Positions 24,892-33,292 of a stretch of DNA of 64,000 bases are shown here, piece by piece (position 1 is the first letter of the stretch; each line of letters begins with the position of its first letter). Both the position numbers and the translations under genes were made by a program. This DNA is from CAYQJS01 sp964417895. GTDB lineage: Bacteria; Chloroflexota; UBA6077; SHYK01. The stretch covers positions 1-64,000 of the forward strand of contig CAYQJS010000008.1 in NCBI GenBank assembly GCA_964417895.1. The letters are read 5' to 3'. The notes below the pieces were generated by a model. It did no database searches, was not told the DNA's origin, and saw only the letters and a list, made by a program, of their open reading frames with translations.

Positions 24892-25122
24892 GGGACAGTC
24901 TAGCGCGTTCGCCGATCGCGCCTGCATCGTTGCAGACGCCCACCGACACCTGTAGACTCAAGATTTGCAGATTCCTGCGCTGCTTCACATGCTCTAATGG
25001 CGATTGCCAGCGGCCGCCTGCCCCGGGAGGTCTTACTCGTGACCTGACCGCGTCCGCTACCTCGGGTCGGTGCCTCCTTCCAGGTTGCTACGCTGTTACT
25101 CATCGAGCTCCTGGACGAGCTC

Positions 25123-26271
25123 GTGTTTGGGGCGCGCGAGGCCGCCTGGCCGTTGATTCGAGACGACCTCGACCTGAGCTACGTGGAAGTCGGCATCCTC
25201 ATCAGCGCGCCGTTGGTACTCAACACCCTTGTCGAGCCCATCCTCGGCGTCCTCGCCGACATCGGGAAGCGGCGTGCCCTCATCCTGGGTGGCGGCGTCC
25301 TCTTCGCGGTGGAGTTGGCGCTCACGGCGGCCAGCTCCACGTTCGTCATGCTCCTGGCGGTCCTCGTACTGTTCACCGCCGCATCCTCCGCTTTCGTCGG
25401 CCTTTCGCAGACCATCCTGATGGACCTTCAACCCGCACGCCGCGAGCACAATATGGCCCGCTGGACGTTCGCGGGATCGCTCGGTACGTTCCTCGGCCCA
25501 CTGGCACTCGCAGCCGCCCTCGGACTGGGAGCCGGGTGGCGTGGGTTGTTCCTGGGCTTCAGCCTGCTGGCGGCCGCGCTCGTGGCCATGGCCTGGCGCC
25601 TCCCGCCAGGGCCCATTGCCGCGGCATCGAGTGGCGACCCCCATCCAACCGCTTTCGGTTCGGGCGCGCTGTCTGCCCTGCGCGCCCTCCGCCGCGGCGA
25701 GGTGCTCCGCTGGCTGGTGCTCATCGAGCTTGCGGACTCTATGCTTGACGTCCTCCTCGGCTTCCTGGCCCTGTACTTCGTCGACGTCGTCGGTGAGACC
25801 GCCGAAGGGGCAGCGCTGGCCGTCGCCGTCTGGTCGGGCGTTGGCCTCGTCGGCGATTTCCTGCTGATTCCGATCCTCGCGCGGGTTCCAGGGCTCGTCT
25901 ACCTGCGAGCCGCGGTGGTCGCGGAGCTGGTGCTATTCCCTGCCTTCCTGGTCGCTCCCTGGATAGGCGCCAAGCTCGTCCTGCTCGGCCTCCTGGGCTT
26001 CTTCAACTCAGGCTGGTATGCAATCCTGGTGGCTCAGCTCTACGCGGCCTTGCCGGGCCGAAGCGGTACGGCGGTGGCTGTCAGCAGTGTGTCCGACGCG
26101 GTCGGGGGCGTCATCCCGCTGGTGATCGGAGCCGTCGCGCAGAGATTCGGCCTCCAGACCGCCATGTGGCTGCTCCTGGCGGGGCCCATTGGACTGCTGC
26201 TCGGCCTTGTCGGGGGCCAGGGGTCAGGGGTCAGGGGACGGAGGCCAGAAGACCTGGGCCATGGCCAATAA
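25123..26271 (+). CDS. Major facilitator superfamily permease
   Basis: The frame from GTG 25123 encodes 382 residues with about eleven hydrophobic segments. The loop GVLADIGKRRALILGGG after the second is the MFS motif A position. The similarity clearly starts earlier: in-frame codons back to 25048 encode PRPLPRVGASFQVATLLLIE and LLDELVFG, an expected first membrane helix. No ATG, GTG or TTG lies upstream before the stop at 25045-25047. The real start may be CTG 25093, or a frameshift may have removed it. Substrate unknown. Confidence 0.78.
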   Translation: MFGAREAAWPLIRDDLDLSYVEVGILISAPLVLNTLVEPILGVLADIGKRRALILGGGVLFAVELALTAASSTFVMLLAVLVLFTAASSAFVGLSQTILMDLQPARREHNMARWTFAGSLGTFLGPLALAAALGLGAGWRGLFLGFSLLAAALVAMAWRLPPGPIAAASSGDPHPTAFGSGALSALRALRRGEVLRWLVLIELADSMLDVLLGFLALYFVDVVGETAEGAALAVAVWSGVGLVGDFLLIPILARVPGLVYLRAAVVAELVLFPAFLVAPWIGAKLVLLGLLGFFNSGWYAILVAQLYAALPGRSGTAVAVSSVSDAVGGVIPLVIGAVAQRFGLQTAMWLLLAGPIGLLLGLVGGQGSGVRGRRPEDLGHGQ

Positions 26272-26314
26272 CCGCACGCTCGACTGCGGGCGCCCCTCCC
26301 CCAGAATTCGGGAG

Positions 26315-26340
26315 CCCCTCCCCCAGAATTGGGGGAGGGG
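26315..26340. terminator. Perfect 10-bp GC hairpin between convergent genes
   Basis: CCCCTCCCCC-AGAATT-GGGGGAGGGG lies between the MFS gene (ends 26271) and the convergent thiamine-diphosphate enzyme gene (ends 26394). A partial extra copy of the left arm precedes it. There is no U-tract, so it could be a terminator or a dispersed palindrome. Confidence 0.5.
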
Positions 26341-26393
26341 TTGGGAGGGGGCCAACCACGGCAACAAGAGCACGGCGGATGGCATTTGGCCCG

Positions 26394-26963
26394 CTAACGC
26401 CTCAGGGACTCGGCAAACCGCGCGGCGAGCAGAACGGGGTCCGCCAAGTAGAACGGTAGCTTGCGCGTTGTCTGGTCGATGGCGATGCGCAGCAACCGCG
26501 GGCCATCGGCAGTGCGGGCGTCGGCCAGCGCGTCGTCCAGGCCGTCGAGGTCCTCGACATTACTGGCAGCGATGCCGCAGCCCCGGGCGACAGCGCAGAG
26601 GTCGACGGCTTCGCTGGCAGTGGGCTGCCCTCCAGTGGCGCCGTACGTGCCGTTGTCCAGGATCAGCAGCACCAGGTTCTTCGGGCGAAGGAGCCCGATG
26701 GTCGCAAGAGTCGAGAGGCCCATCAGCATGCCCCCATCGCCCTCGAGGACGACGACCTTGCCCGGGGCGTTCTCGCCGACGCCGAGCGCAATCCCAAGGC
26801 CGATGGCCGGCGCCAGGCCCATCGAATCGAGCACGTGCAGATGCAGCGGCGCCTGAGACAGCGCGATCATCTCGCGGGAGGTGGTGCCGAGCGTGACGAC
26901 GATCGGGTCATCGGGGAAAGCCTGAAGGATACGCTCGAGCGCCTCACTTCGCGTCATGGCCAT
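26394..26963 (-). CDS. comE: Sulfopyruvate decarboxylase beta-like subunit (ThDP-binding)
   Basis: The 189-residue protein has the thiamine-diphosphate motif: LEGDGGMLMGLSTLATIG near residue 75, then NLVLLILDNGTYGATGGQ, the GDG...N Mg/diphosphate site. Size and split-subunit organisation match ComE, the beta subunit of sulfopyruvate decarboxylase (sulfopyruvate to sulfoacetaldehyde). Phosphonopyruvate decarboxylase is a close alternative. The alpha-like subunit ends 3 nt upstream. No further coenzyme M pathway genes are adjacent, so the substrate is inferred. Confidence 0.72.
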   Translation of the reverse strand: MAMTRSEALERILQAFPDDPIVVTLGTTSREMIALSQAPLHLHVLDSMGLAPAIGLGIALGVGENAPGKVVVLEGDGGMLMGLSTLATIGLLRPKNLVLLILDNGTYGATGGQPTASEAVDLCAVARGCGIAASNVEDLDGLDDALADARTADGPRLLRIAIDQTTRKLPFYLADPVLLAARFAESLRR

Positions 26964-26966
26964 GGG

Positions 26967-27488
26967 CTAGCCACCCATCAGGTTGCAGAACACGATGACC
27001 GGCCGATGCGTGATCGAGGCAAACTCGTACGCCTTTGCCACGGTGGGCCGCCAGAACTCGAGGGCCGTTCGGCCGTCGAGTGTGAAGGAGCGCAGATCGG
27101 CGGCGGCGGCGATGGCCTCGACCCGTTCGCAGAACGCATGGATCATCGAGTTGTACTCGCCGAGGCCGCCTCTCCGGGAGACGAGGAGGAGCATCGGGAT
27201 GTGGTAGGCGAGCGGGAACGTCGTGAGCGCGGTGAGCGCGTTGCCCAGGCCGTTGTCCTGGACGACCATTACGACGCGTCGGCCCGCGAGGGCGAGGCCG
27301 GCCGCGATGCCCACCCCCTCTTCTTCGCGCGTGATCGGGAACGTCCTCGTTCCCCGGCGGGCCTCACAATGGCTGATGATGGCCGAGAGCGTACTGCTGG
27401 GGAGCTGGAGCACGAACTCGGGGTCGATGTCGTCGAGCGCCGCGTTGATCTCGGCGCTTCTCAGATCCTTGAGGCCCGCGACCGCCAT
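26967..27488 (-). CDS. comD: Sulfopyruvate decarboxylase alpha-like subunit (ThDP pyrimidine-binding)
   Basis: The 173-residue protein contains FPITREEEGVGIAAGLALAG, where Glu activates the cofactor's pyrimidine ring, and VVMVVQDNGLGNALTALTTF. This is the N-terminal half of a split ThDP decarboxylase, as in ComD. It begins MAVAGLKDLRSAEINAALDD. It ends 3 nt before the beta subunit gene and starts 8 nt after the dehydrogenase gene, so the three form one operon. Sulfopyruvate and phosphonopyruvate are both possible substrates. Confidence 0.72.
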   Translation of the reverse strand: MAVAGLKDLRSAEINAALDDIDPEFVLQLPSSTLSAIISHCEARRGTRTFPITREEEGVGIAAGLALAGRRVVMVVQDNGLGNALTALTTFPLAYHIPMLLLVSRRGGLGEYNSMIHAFCERVEAIAAAADLRSFTLDGRTALEFWRPTVAKAYEFASITHRPVIVFCNLMGG

Positions 27489-27496
27489 CCTTCGAT

Positions 27497-28336
27497 CTAC
27501 CCGACGAGTCTGGCTGGCGCCTGCAGGTCCCGGATCGCTTTGAGCACGCTGAGCGCCGTGATGCGACCCGTTTTCGGATTGGACGTCGGGACGTTCTGGA
27601 TGGTGAAGGTCAGCTCGCCGAACCAGCCTCGGGCGCGCACTTCGTGCGTGTTCCGGGTGACGGACGGATCGGCGTAGATTCGAACCTGCGTACGGTCGAA
27701 TCCCACGCCCGCCAGGCTGAGCGCCGCGGCTACGTTGACGTTGGCCGGGAACTGGCGAACGGCCTCACGCGCCGGGCCCTCGTAGAGCAGCAGGGGCTCG
27801 GTGATCGCTGCGCCGAGCAGCCGATCCTGGTCGGTGCCCGTCTGGAGAGCATCCGGTGGCTTCCGCGTCGTGAGGGTCACCTCATCGAGCCCACCTATGG
27901 CAGCTGAGGCGATGGCATCCAATCCGCCGATGGCCCCCGAGGGCAGCAGTAGTCGGGAACCCGTGGCACGCGCTGCCTGACAGAGCCGCTCGTGCAGCGC
28001 CTCGTCCGCGAGCGCACCGATGCTGAGGACCAGCAGGTCCTTACCGGCCAGCAGCACGGCTTCCGCGTGCTCGCGCACGGCCTCCTGCCCCGCCAGCTCG
28101 ACGACGAGATCGAGGGGCTCCGCGACGAAGCGGGCGCGCTCGGTCGTGCAGAGAGCCCCATCCGGCGTGGCCGCATCCGCACGCCGCACAAGCACGGCGG
28201 CGAGCCGGCAATTCCCGGCCAGCCCCTGGCAGATGCCCTCGTGCACCTGGCGAGCGGCAGTGCCGTAGCCGATGAAGCCGACGCTGAGTGGCCCCACGAG
28301 TTCCGAGTTCGGAGTTTCGAGTTCTGAGCCGCCCAT
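27497..28336 (-). CDS. Aspartate dehydrogenase-like NAD(P) oxidoreductase
   Basis: The 279-residue protein has a Rossmann start SVGFIGYGTAARQVHEGI followed by LVVELAGQEAVREHAEAVL. LLLPSGAIGGLDAIASAAIG and the C-terminal FPANVNVAAALSLAGVGFD are hallmarks of the L-aspartate dehydrogenase family (NadX-like). It would oxidatively deaminate an acidic amino acid. ATG 28336 is the most likely start. The first codons include a heptad-repeat tract (GAGTTCC type), so the mature protein may begin nearer SVGFIG. Its operon with a sulfopyruvate-decarboxylase-like pair suggests cysteate as a possible substrate. That is inference. Confidence 0.72.
   Translation of the reverse strand: MGGSELETPNSELVGPLSVGFIGYGTAARQVHEGICQGLAGNCRLAAVLVRRADAATPDGALCTTERARFVAEPLDLVVELAGQEAVREHAEAVLLAGKDLLVLSIGALADEALHERLCQAARATGSRLLLPSGAIGGLDAIASAAIGGLDEVTLTTRKPPDALQTGTDQDRLLGAAITEPLLLYEGPAREAVRQFPANVNVAAALSLAGVGFDRTQVRIYADPSVTRNTHEVRARGWFGELTFTIQNVPTSNPKTGRITALSVLKAIRDLQAPARLVG
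28298..28329. repeat. Heptanucleotide repeat tract (GAGTTCC type)
   Basis: CGAGTTC, CGAGTTC, GGAGTTT, CGAGTTC and TGAG follow one another as degenerate 7-nt units. The tract covers the likely 5' end of the aspartate-dehydrogenase-like gene. Related words occur near 28362 and inside cobQ (54358-54425). Confidence 0.7.
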
Positions 28337-28411
28337 GGTGCGCAAGTGTAGCACCGACGTGGAGTTCCGAGATCCTTCCACGGGTATGATTCGCTGCACA
28401 GAGGGGGATCG

Positions 28412-29218
28412 ATGGACAGATTGCGCGTCAACAGCTTTGGGCGCTCCGCGGCACACGACTTAGCCGTCAAGGAGGGGCTTTACGAGGCGGAGGATCTGAA
28501 GGTGGAGCACGCCGCCACTCAATCGTCCAAGGCGCAGATGCGGGAGCTGGTCGACGGCGTGTGGGATGTCGTCAACACCAACGCCGACAACGTGTTCTGG
28601 TGGAACGAGGACAACGGTGCGGCCCTGGTCATCGTGGAGGCGACGCCCGGGACGCCGGGCCAGGACTTCGTCGTCCGACCCGAAATCATTCGGTACGAGG
28701 ACCTGCGCGGCAAGCCGCTCGCAGTCGATGCGGCCGAGAGCGGCTACGCCACGCCCCTCCGCGTGCTGCTGCGCGAGGCCGGGCTGGTGCAGGAGGGGCG
28801 CGACTTCACCTTCCTCGAGGTGGGCGCCACGCAGCAACGGATCGATGCGCTTCGCGATGGGCGCGCGTCCGGCGCCATGATCGGAAGCAGCCAGGCAGCC
28901 TCATTGCCCGCGGAGGGCTTCCGCATCCTGGACTCCATCAACCGTCTCTTTACGCACTACGCCGGCTGCACGGCCGTACGCCGCCGCTGGGCTGACGAAC
29001 ACGGCGAGTTGCTCGTCCGATATCTCCGAGCCACGATCCGGAGCCGCTCGCGCGCTGCTGAGCCCGGCGGTACGGGCACTCCGCCCCCGTTCGACTGGGA
29101 GGGCCTGCGCGAGATGATGCAGATGCGCCGCGACCTCGGCATGCTGCGCGGGCCCGCGGGTCCCCATCGTTTCGGTGACGAGACCTATTACGCCAGAGCC
29201 ATCGAAACACTCGCCTGA
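28412..29218 (+). CDS. NMT1/SsuA-like solute-binding protein
   Basis: The 268-residue protein starts at ATG 28412 after AGAGGGGGATCG. It follows the pattern of NMT1/THI5 and sulfonate (SsuA) binding proteins: FGRSAAHDLAVKEGLYEAE at the N-terminus, WDVVNTNADNVFWWNEDNGA, then YEDLRGKPLAVDAAESGYA and ATQQRIDALRDGRASGAMIG. There is no signal peptide, so either the protein is cytoplasmic or an exported start has been lost. No permease or ATPase gene is adjacent. It is divergent from the ComDE-like operon, which may hint at a sulfonate-related ligand. Confidence 0.72.
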   Translation: MDRLRVNSFGRSAAHDLAVKEGLYEAEDLKVEHAATQSSKAQMRELVDGVWDVVNTNADNVFWWNEDNGAALVIVEATPGTPGQDFVVRPEIIRYEDLRGKPLAVDAAESGYATPLRVLLREAGLVQEGRDFTFLEVGATQQRIDALRDGRASGAMIGSSQAASLPAEGFRILDSINRLFTHYAGCTAVRRRWADEHGELLVRYLRATIRSRSRAAEPGGTGTPPPFDWEGLREMMQMRRDLGMLRGPAGPHRFGDETYYARAIETLA

Positions 29219-29233
29219 TTCAGGACGCCAGGT

Positions 29234-30736
29234 ATGCGCCTCCACGAATTGGCCTCAGCCGTTCCGGGATTGCAGGTTGTCGTTGGCCCTGACGTCGACG
29301 TCCGGCGCGTGGCGTTCGACTCACGCCAGGTCCAGCCAGGCGACCTGTTCGTCGCCATCCCGGGGGTTCGGGTGGACGGAACAGCCTTCGCGGCCGACGC
29401 AGTGGAGCGGGGCGCGGCCGCGGTGCTCGCCGAGCACGCCATGGACCTGCCCAGCGGCGCGGGCCTCGTCCTCGCGCCGAATGCGCGGCGGGCCATGGGC
29501 CATGCCGCGGCCGCTCTCGCTGGCTGGCCCTCGGAGCGCCTGCGCCTTGTGGGCGTTACTGGGACCGATGGCAAGACCACGACCTGCCAGCTCATCGCCC
29601 ACGTGCTCGCCGCCGCCGGCCGAAAGGTGGGGTGGCTGACCACCGTCGACATCCGTCTCGGCGACGAGGTCTTCCCCAACCCCTACGGCTACACGACGCC
29701 GGAGGCCCCGCAGATCCAGGAGCTGCTCGCTCAGATGGTCGCTGCGGGGGTCGATGACGCTGTCATCGAGGTCAGCTCACACGCCCTCGCGTTGGAGCGC
29801 GTCCAGGGCTGCTCGTTCGACGCGGCGGTCTTCACGAACCTGAGCCCCGAGCACCTCAACTTTCACAGCTCGATGGACGAATACGCCACCACCAAAGCGC
29901 GCCTCTTTGGGATGCTCGACAGTCCCTCCTCCAAGCCCTGGAGCCGAATGGGTGTGGTGAACGTGGACGATCCCGCGAGCGTGATCATGGCCACCTCCAG
30001 CCCGGCGGCTATCGTTAGCTACGGGCTGGATAACGCCGCGGACGTCATGGCCGAGCATCTCGAGTTGGATAGGGCCGGCTCTCGCTTCAAGCTCATCACG
30101 CCGCTGGAGGAAGTCGACGTTCAGACCAGGCTCCTCGGCCGGCACAACGTTTCGAACTGGCTCGCGGCCGCGGCGGTAGCCCTCGGGTGGGGGATCGATC
30201 TCGACGCCGTCGTCGAAGCAGCCGCGAGTGTGGAAGCGCCGCCGGGCCGTATCCAGCGGGTGCGGTGCGGGCAGCCCTTCGAGGTGATCGTGGACTTCGC
30301 GCATACGCCCCAGGCGTTCGCGGCGACACTGGCAGCCTTGGAGCCTCTTCGCGAGGGCCGGCTCTACGTTGCCTTCGGGATGCCTGGCGGAAGGTATCAA
30401 GGGAACCGGCCGAGGATGGGCGAGCTAGCCGCGCGGCACGCGGACTTCTTCATCCTATCGACCGACGATCCCCTATACGAGGATCCCGCCGTAATCGCAT
30501 CGGAGATTGCTGCGGGCGCGCTGAGCGCCGGGGCGACTGAGGGGCCTGACTTCGTGGTCGAGCTGGATCGCCGCGCGGCCATCGCTATGCTGCTCCAGCG
30601 CGCGAGGCCGGGAGACATCGTGCTGTTAGCGGCCAAAGGTCACGAGGAGCGTCAGATGCTGGCGGACCGGATCGAGCCGTGGAGCGACGCCGGAGTCGCC
30701 GCCGAGCTGCTGGCCGAGTTGGGGTACCGCTTATAA
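29234..30736 (+). CDS. murE: UDP-N-acetylmuramyl-tripeptide synthetase (MurE-like Mur ligase)
   Basis: The 500-residue Mur ligase has three expected regions: the N-terminal UDP-binding domain (DSRQVQPGDLFVAIPG), the ATP site GVTGTDGKTTT at 107-117, and the carbamylated Lys region TTKARLF at 219-225. In the C-terminal domain the amino-acid-selecting loop reads TDDPLYEDP (410-418). Enzymes adding meso-diaminopimelate have DNPR there, so this enzyme probably adds another diamino acid such as L-ornithine or L-lysine. The gene lies directly before homoserine dehydrogenase and away from any other cell-wall genes. Confidence 0.88.
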   Translation: MRLHELASAVPGLQVVVGPDVDVRRVAFDSRQVQPGDLFVAIPGVRVDGTAFAADAVERGAAAVLAEHAMDLPSGAGLVLAPNARRAMGHAAAALAGWPSERLRLVGVTGTDGKTTTCQLIAHVLAAAGRKVGWLTTVDIRLGDEVFPNPYGYTTPEAPQIQELLAQMVAAGVDDAVIEVSSHALALERVQGCSFDAAVFTNLSPEHLNFHSSMDEYATTKARLFGMLDSPSSKPWSRMGVVNVDDPASVIMATSSPAAIVSYGLDNAADVMAEHLELDRAGSRFKLITPLEEVDVQTRLLGRHNVSNWLAAAAVALGWGIDLDAVVEAAASVEAPPGRIQRVRCGQPFEVIVDFAHTPQAFAATLAALEPLREGRLYVAFGMPGGRYQGNRPRMGELAARHADFFILSTDDPLYEDPAVIASEIAAGALSAGATEGPDFVVELDRRAAIAMLLQRARPGDIVLLAAKGHEERQMLADRIEPWSDAGVAAELLAELGYRL

Positions 30737-30749
30737 TCGATCACCTCCT

Positions 30750-32060
30750 ATGCCCGCTTCTGACGTGGCGCCACTCCGCATCGGCTTCCTGGGCATGGGC
30801 GTGGTGGGCTCCGCCGTTGCCCACGCGCTCATCGAAAAGGCCGACTTGCTCGCACGACGCATCGGCCGTCCCCTCGAGCTCCGCCGAGTGCTCGTGCGCG
30901 ATCCGCGCAAGCCGCGCTCTGTCGATCCGAGCCTGCTCTCGTTCAGCCCTGAGGACGTCCTCGACGATCCCGCGATCGACCTCGTCGTCGAGGTCATTGG
31001 CGGCGAGAATCCCGCCCACGACTACATCGTGCGCGCGCTCCGCGCTGGCAAGCACGTCGTCACCGCCAACAAAGAGGTGATGGCCAAGCACGGGCCGGAA
31101 ATCCTCGCTATTGCTGCTGAGCGGGGCGTGCATTGCTCCTTCGAGGCCAGCGTGGGCGGTGGGATCCCCGTCATAGGTCCATTTAAGCTGGACCTGATGG
31201 CCAACGAGATCCAGGAAGTCCGAGCCATCATCAATGGCACGACCAACTACATCCTGACCCGGATGGCGGCGGATGGAGCAGAGTTCGCCACGGCTCTGGA
31301 GGAGGCGCAGCAGCTCGGCTACGCGGAGCCCGACCCGAGGAACGACGTCGAGGGGATCGACTCGGCCTACAAGCTGGCCATTCTGGGGAGCCTCGCGTTC
31401 CACACCATCGCCCGGCCCTCAGACGTTTACTATGAGGGGATCACTGGGCTCACCCCGGCTGATTTCCGTTACTCGCGCGAGCTCGGCTACACCATCAAGC
31501 TGCTCGCCATCGCACGCGCCCGCGATGGCGCCGTGGAGCTCAGAGTCCATCCCGCGCTCGTGCCGGAGTCGGAGATGCTGGCCAAAGTGGATGGCGTGTT
31601 CAACGCGGTGGCCGTCGAGGGCGACCTCGTTGGTCGAATCCTCTTCGTTGGAAAGGGGGCTGGAGCGGGCCCGACCTCGAGCGCGATCGTCGCCGACATC
31701 ATCGACCTCGCTCAGCGCCTCGGGGCTGGCCAGGCGCGCGTTCCGCCGCCCAGCTACGACGACCGCTATCGCTTCCGGCCCATGGACGAGGTGTGCACGC
31801 GCTACTATCTTCGCCTGCTCGCGCAGGACCGACCGGGCGTTTTCGCTCAGATCACCCACGCGCTGGGGGAGGCGCACATCAGCATCGCGTCCGTCATCCA
31901 GAAGCAGAACGTGGTAGTGGGGGATCCGCCTCAAGAGTATGCGGAGATCGTCTTGATGACGCACGAGGCCATAGAGGCGCCGATGCAGCAAGCGGTGCGC
32001 GCGATAGCTGCGCTGCCCGTTGTTTACAGGGTAGGCAGCCTCATCCGGGTCGAGGGCTAG
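30750..32060 (+). CDS. hom: Homoserine dehydrogenase
   Basis: The 436-residue protein reduces aspartate semialdehyde to homoserine. It has the NAD(P)-binding start IGFLGMGVVGSAVAHALIE, the catalytic-domain motif FEASVGGGIPVIGPFKLDL with INGTTNYILTRM, and a C-terminal ACT domain from about 355 (YYLRLLAQDRPGVFAQITHA). The ACT domain implies feedback control, usually by threonine. It lies 13 nt after murE and touches thrC, the first steps of a threonine operon. Confidence 0.95.
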   Translation: MPASDVAPLRIGFLGMGVVGSAVAHALIEKADLLARRIGRPLELRRVLVRDPRKPRSVDPSLLSFSPEDVLDDPAIDLVVEVIGGENPAHDYIVRALRAGKHVVTANKEVMAKHGPEILAIAAERGVHCSFEASVGGGIPVIGPFKLDLMANEIQEVRAIINGTTNYILTRMAADGAEFATALEEAQQLGYAEPDPRNDVEGIDSAYKLAILGSLAFHTIARPSDVYYEGITGLTPADFRYSRELGYTIKLLAIARARDGAVELRVHPALVPESEMLAKVDGVFNAVAVEGDLVGRILFVGKGAGAGPTSSAIVADIIDLAQRLGAGQARVPPPSYDDRYRFRPMDEVCTRYYLRLLAQDRPGVFAQITHALGEAHISIASVIQKQNVVVGDPPQEYAEIVLMTHEAIEAPMQQAVRAIAALPVVYRVGSLIRVEG

Positions 32061-33143
32061 GTGAAGGCCATGGAGGCGCCCGCCGCGTCACACCCGGGCA
32101 TTCTTCAGCGCTATCGCCAGTTTCTTCCCGTGACGGACCGGACTCCCTCCCTCACTCTGGGGGAGGGCGACACGCCGCTGGTGCGCTCCATCGTGATCGA
32201 GCGCGAGCTGGGCGCTGGCAGTGTGTACTTCAAGCTCGAGGGCGCCAATCCGACCGGCTCATTCAAAGACCGTGGGATGGTGCTTACGATGGCTAAGGCG
32301 CTGGAGGAGGGCAGCCGGGCCGTCATCTGCGCATCGACCGGCAACACGTCCGCCTCGGCGGCCGCCTACGCCGCGCGCGCGGGCCTCAGCGCGGTCGTCA
32401 TTGTGCCCGATGGGTATGTCGCGCTCGGCAAGCTTGCCCAGGCCATGATCTACGGGGCGCGGGTGGTCATGGTGCGCGGGAACTTCGACCAGGCGCTCGC
32501 CCTGGTGCGTGCCCTCGGAGAATCCCATCCGGTCACGGTGGTCAATTCCATTAACCGCTATCGCATCGAAGGCCAGAAGAGTGGCGCCTTCGAGATCTGC
32601 GACTGCCTCGGCGATGCGCCGGACTTCCTCTCGATACCGGTGGGCAACGCCGGCAACATCTCCGCGTACTGGGCAGGGTTCCGGCAGTATCGAGCGGCCG
32701 GCCGCGCGACCCGGGCTCCACGAATGCTGGGCTTCGAGGCCGCCGGCGCTGCCCCCATCGTGCGAAATGCCGTCGTGCCCAACCCGGAGACGGTGGCGAC
32801 GGCGATCCGCATCGGCAATCCGGCGAGCTGGGAGCTGGCAGTTGAGGCGCGCGACGAATCCGGGGGCGTCATCGACTGTGTCACCGACGACGAGATTCTG
32901 GATGCGTATCAGACGCTCGCCCGCCGCGAGGGCCTGTTCGTGGAGCCCGCGTCGGCGGCGGCCGTGGCGGGCGTACGCAAGCTCGTCCGGGCCGGCAGCC
33001 TCGACCTCACTGGCCGCACCCTCGTCTGCATCCTGACGGGCAACGGACTCAAGGACCCCGACCGCGCCGTGGCGCTCTCCGGCGAAGCCGCCCGTGTAGA
33101 CGCTGATCTCTCCGCGGTCGAACGCGCGCTCGGATGGACCTGA
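32061..33143 (+). CDS. thrC: Threonine synthase
   Basis: The 360-residue PLP enzyme converts O-phosphohomoserine to threonine. The cofactor Lys is in ANPTGSFKDRGM, and the phosphate-binding loop appears later as PVGNAGNISAYW. The short length matches the Bacillus-type form. The GTG at 32061 directly follows the hom stop; an ATG at 32070 is an alternative start. A heptad-repeat spacer of 149 nt separates it from thrB. Confidence 0.95.
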   Translation: MKAMEAPAASHPGILQRYRQFLPVTDRTPSLTLGEGDTPLVRSIVIERELGAGSVYFKLEGANPTGSFKDRGMVLTMAKALEEGSRAVICASTGNTSASAAAYAARAGLSAVVIVPDGYVALGKLAQAMIYGARVVMVRGNFDQALALVRALGESHPVTVVNSINRYRIEGQKSGAFEICDCLGDAPDFLSIPVGNAGNISAYWAGFRQYRAAGRATRAPRMLGFEAAGAAPIVRNAVVPNPETVATAIRIGNPASWELAVEARDESGGVIDCVTDDEILDAYQTLARREGLFVEPASAAAVAGVRKLVRAGSLDLTGRTLVCILTGNGLKDPDRAVALSGEAARVDADLSAVERALGWT

Positions 33144-33148
33144 CGAAT

Positions 33149-33290
33149 GCGGATTGCGGATTGCGGATTGCGGATTGAGGGGACGAAGCGGGGGCATTCT
33201 GCGCTCCGCGTGCAGCCCTCGGCGTTCAGCCTTCCGCGCTCCACAGTCCACGATCAGCAATCATCAATTATCAGTCAGCAATCAGCAATC
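33149..33290. repeat. Two heptanucleotide repeat tracts between thrC and thrB
   Basis: Positions 33149-33177 hold four exact tandem units of GCGGATT. Positions 33255-33290 hold degenerate CAGCAAT/CAGTCAG units. They fill most of the thrC-thrB spacer. Confidence 0.85.
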
Positions 33291-33292
33291 CC

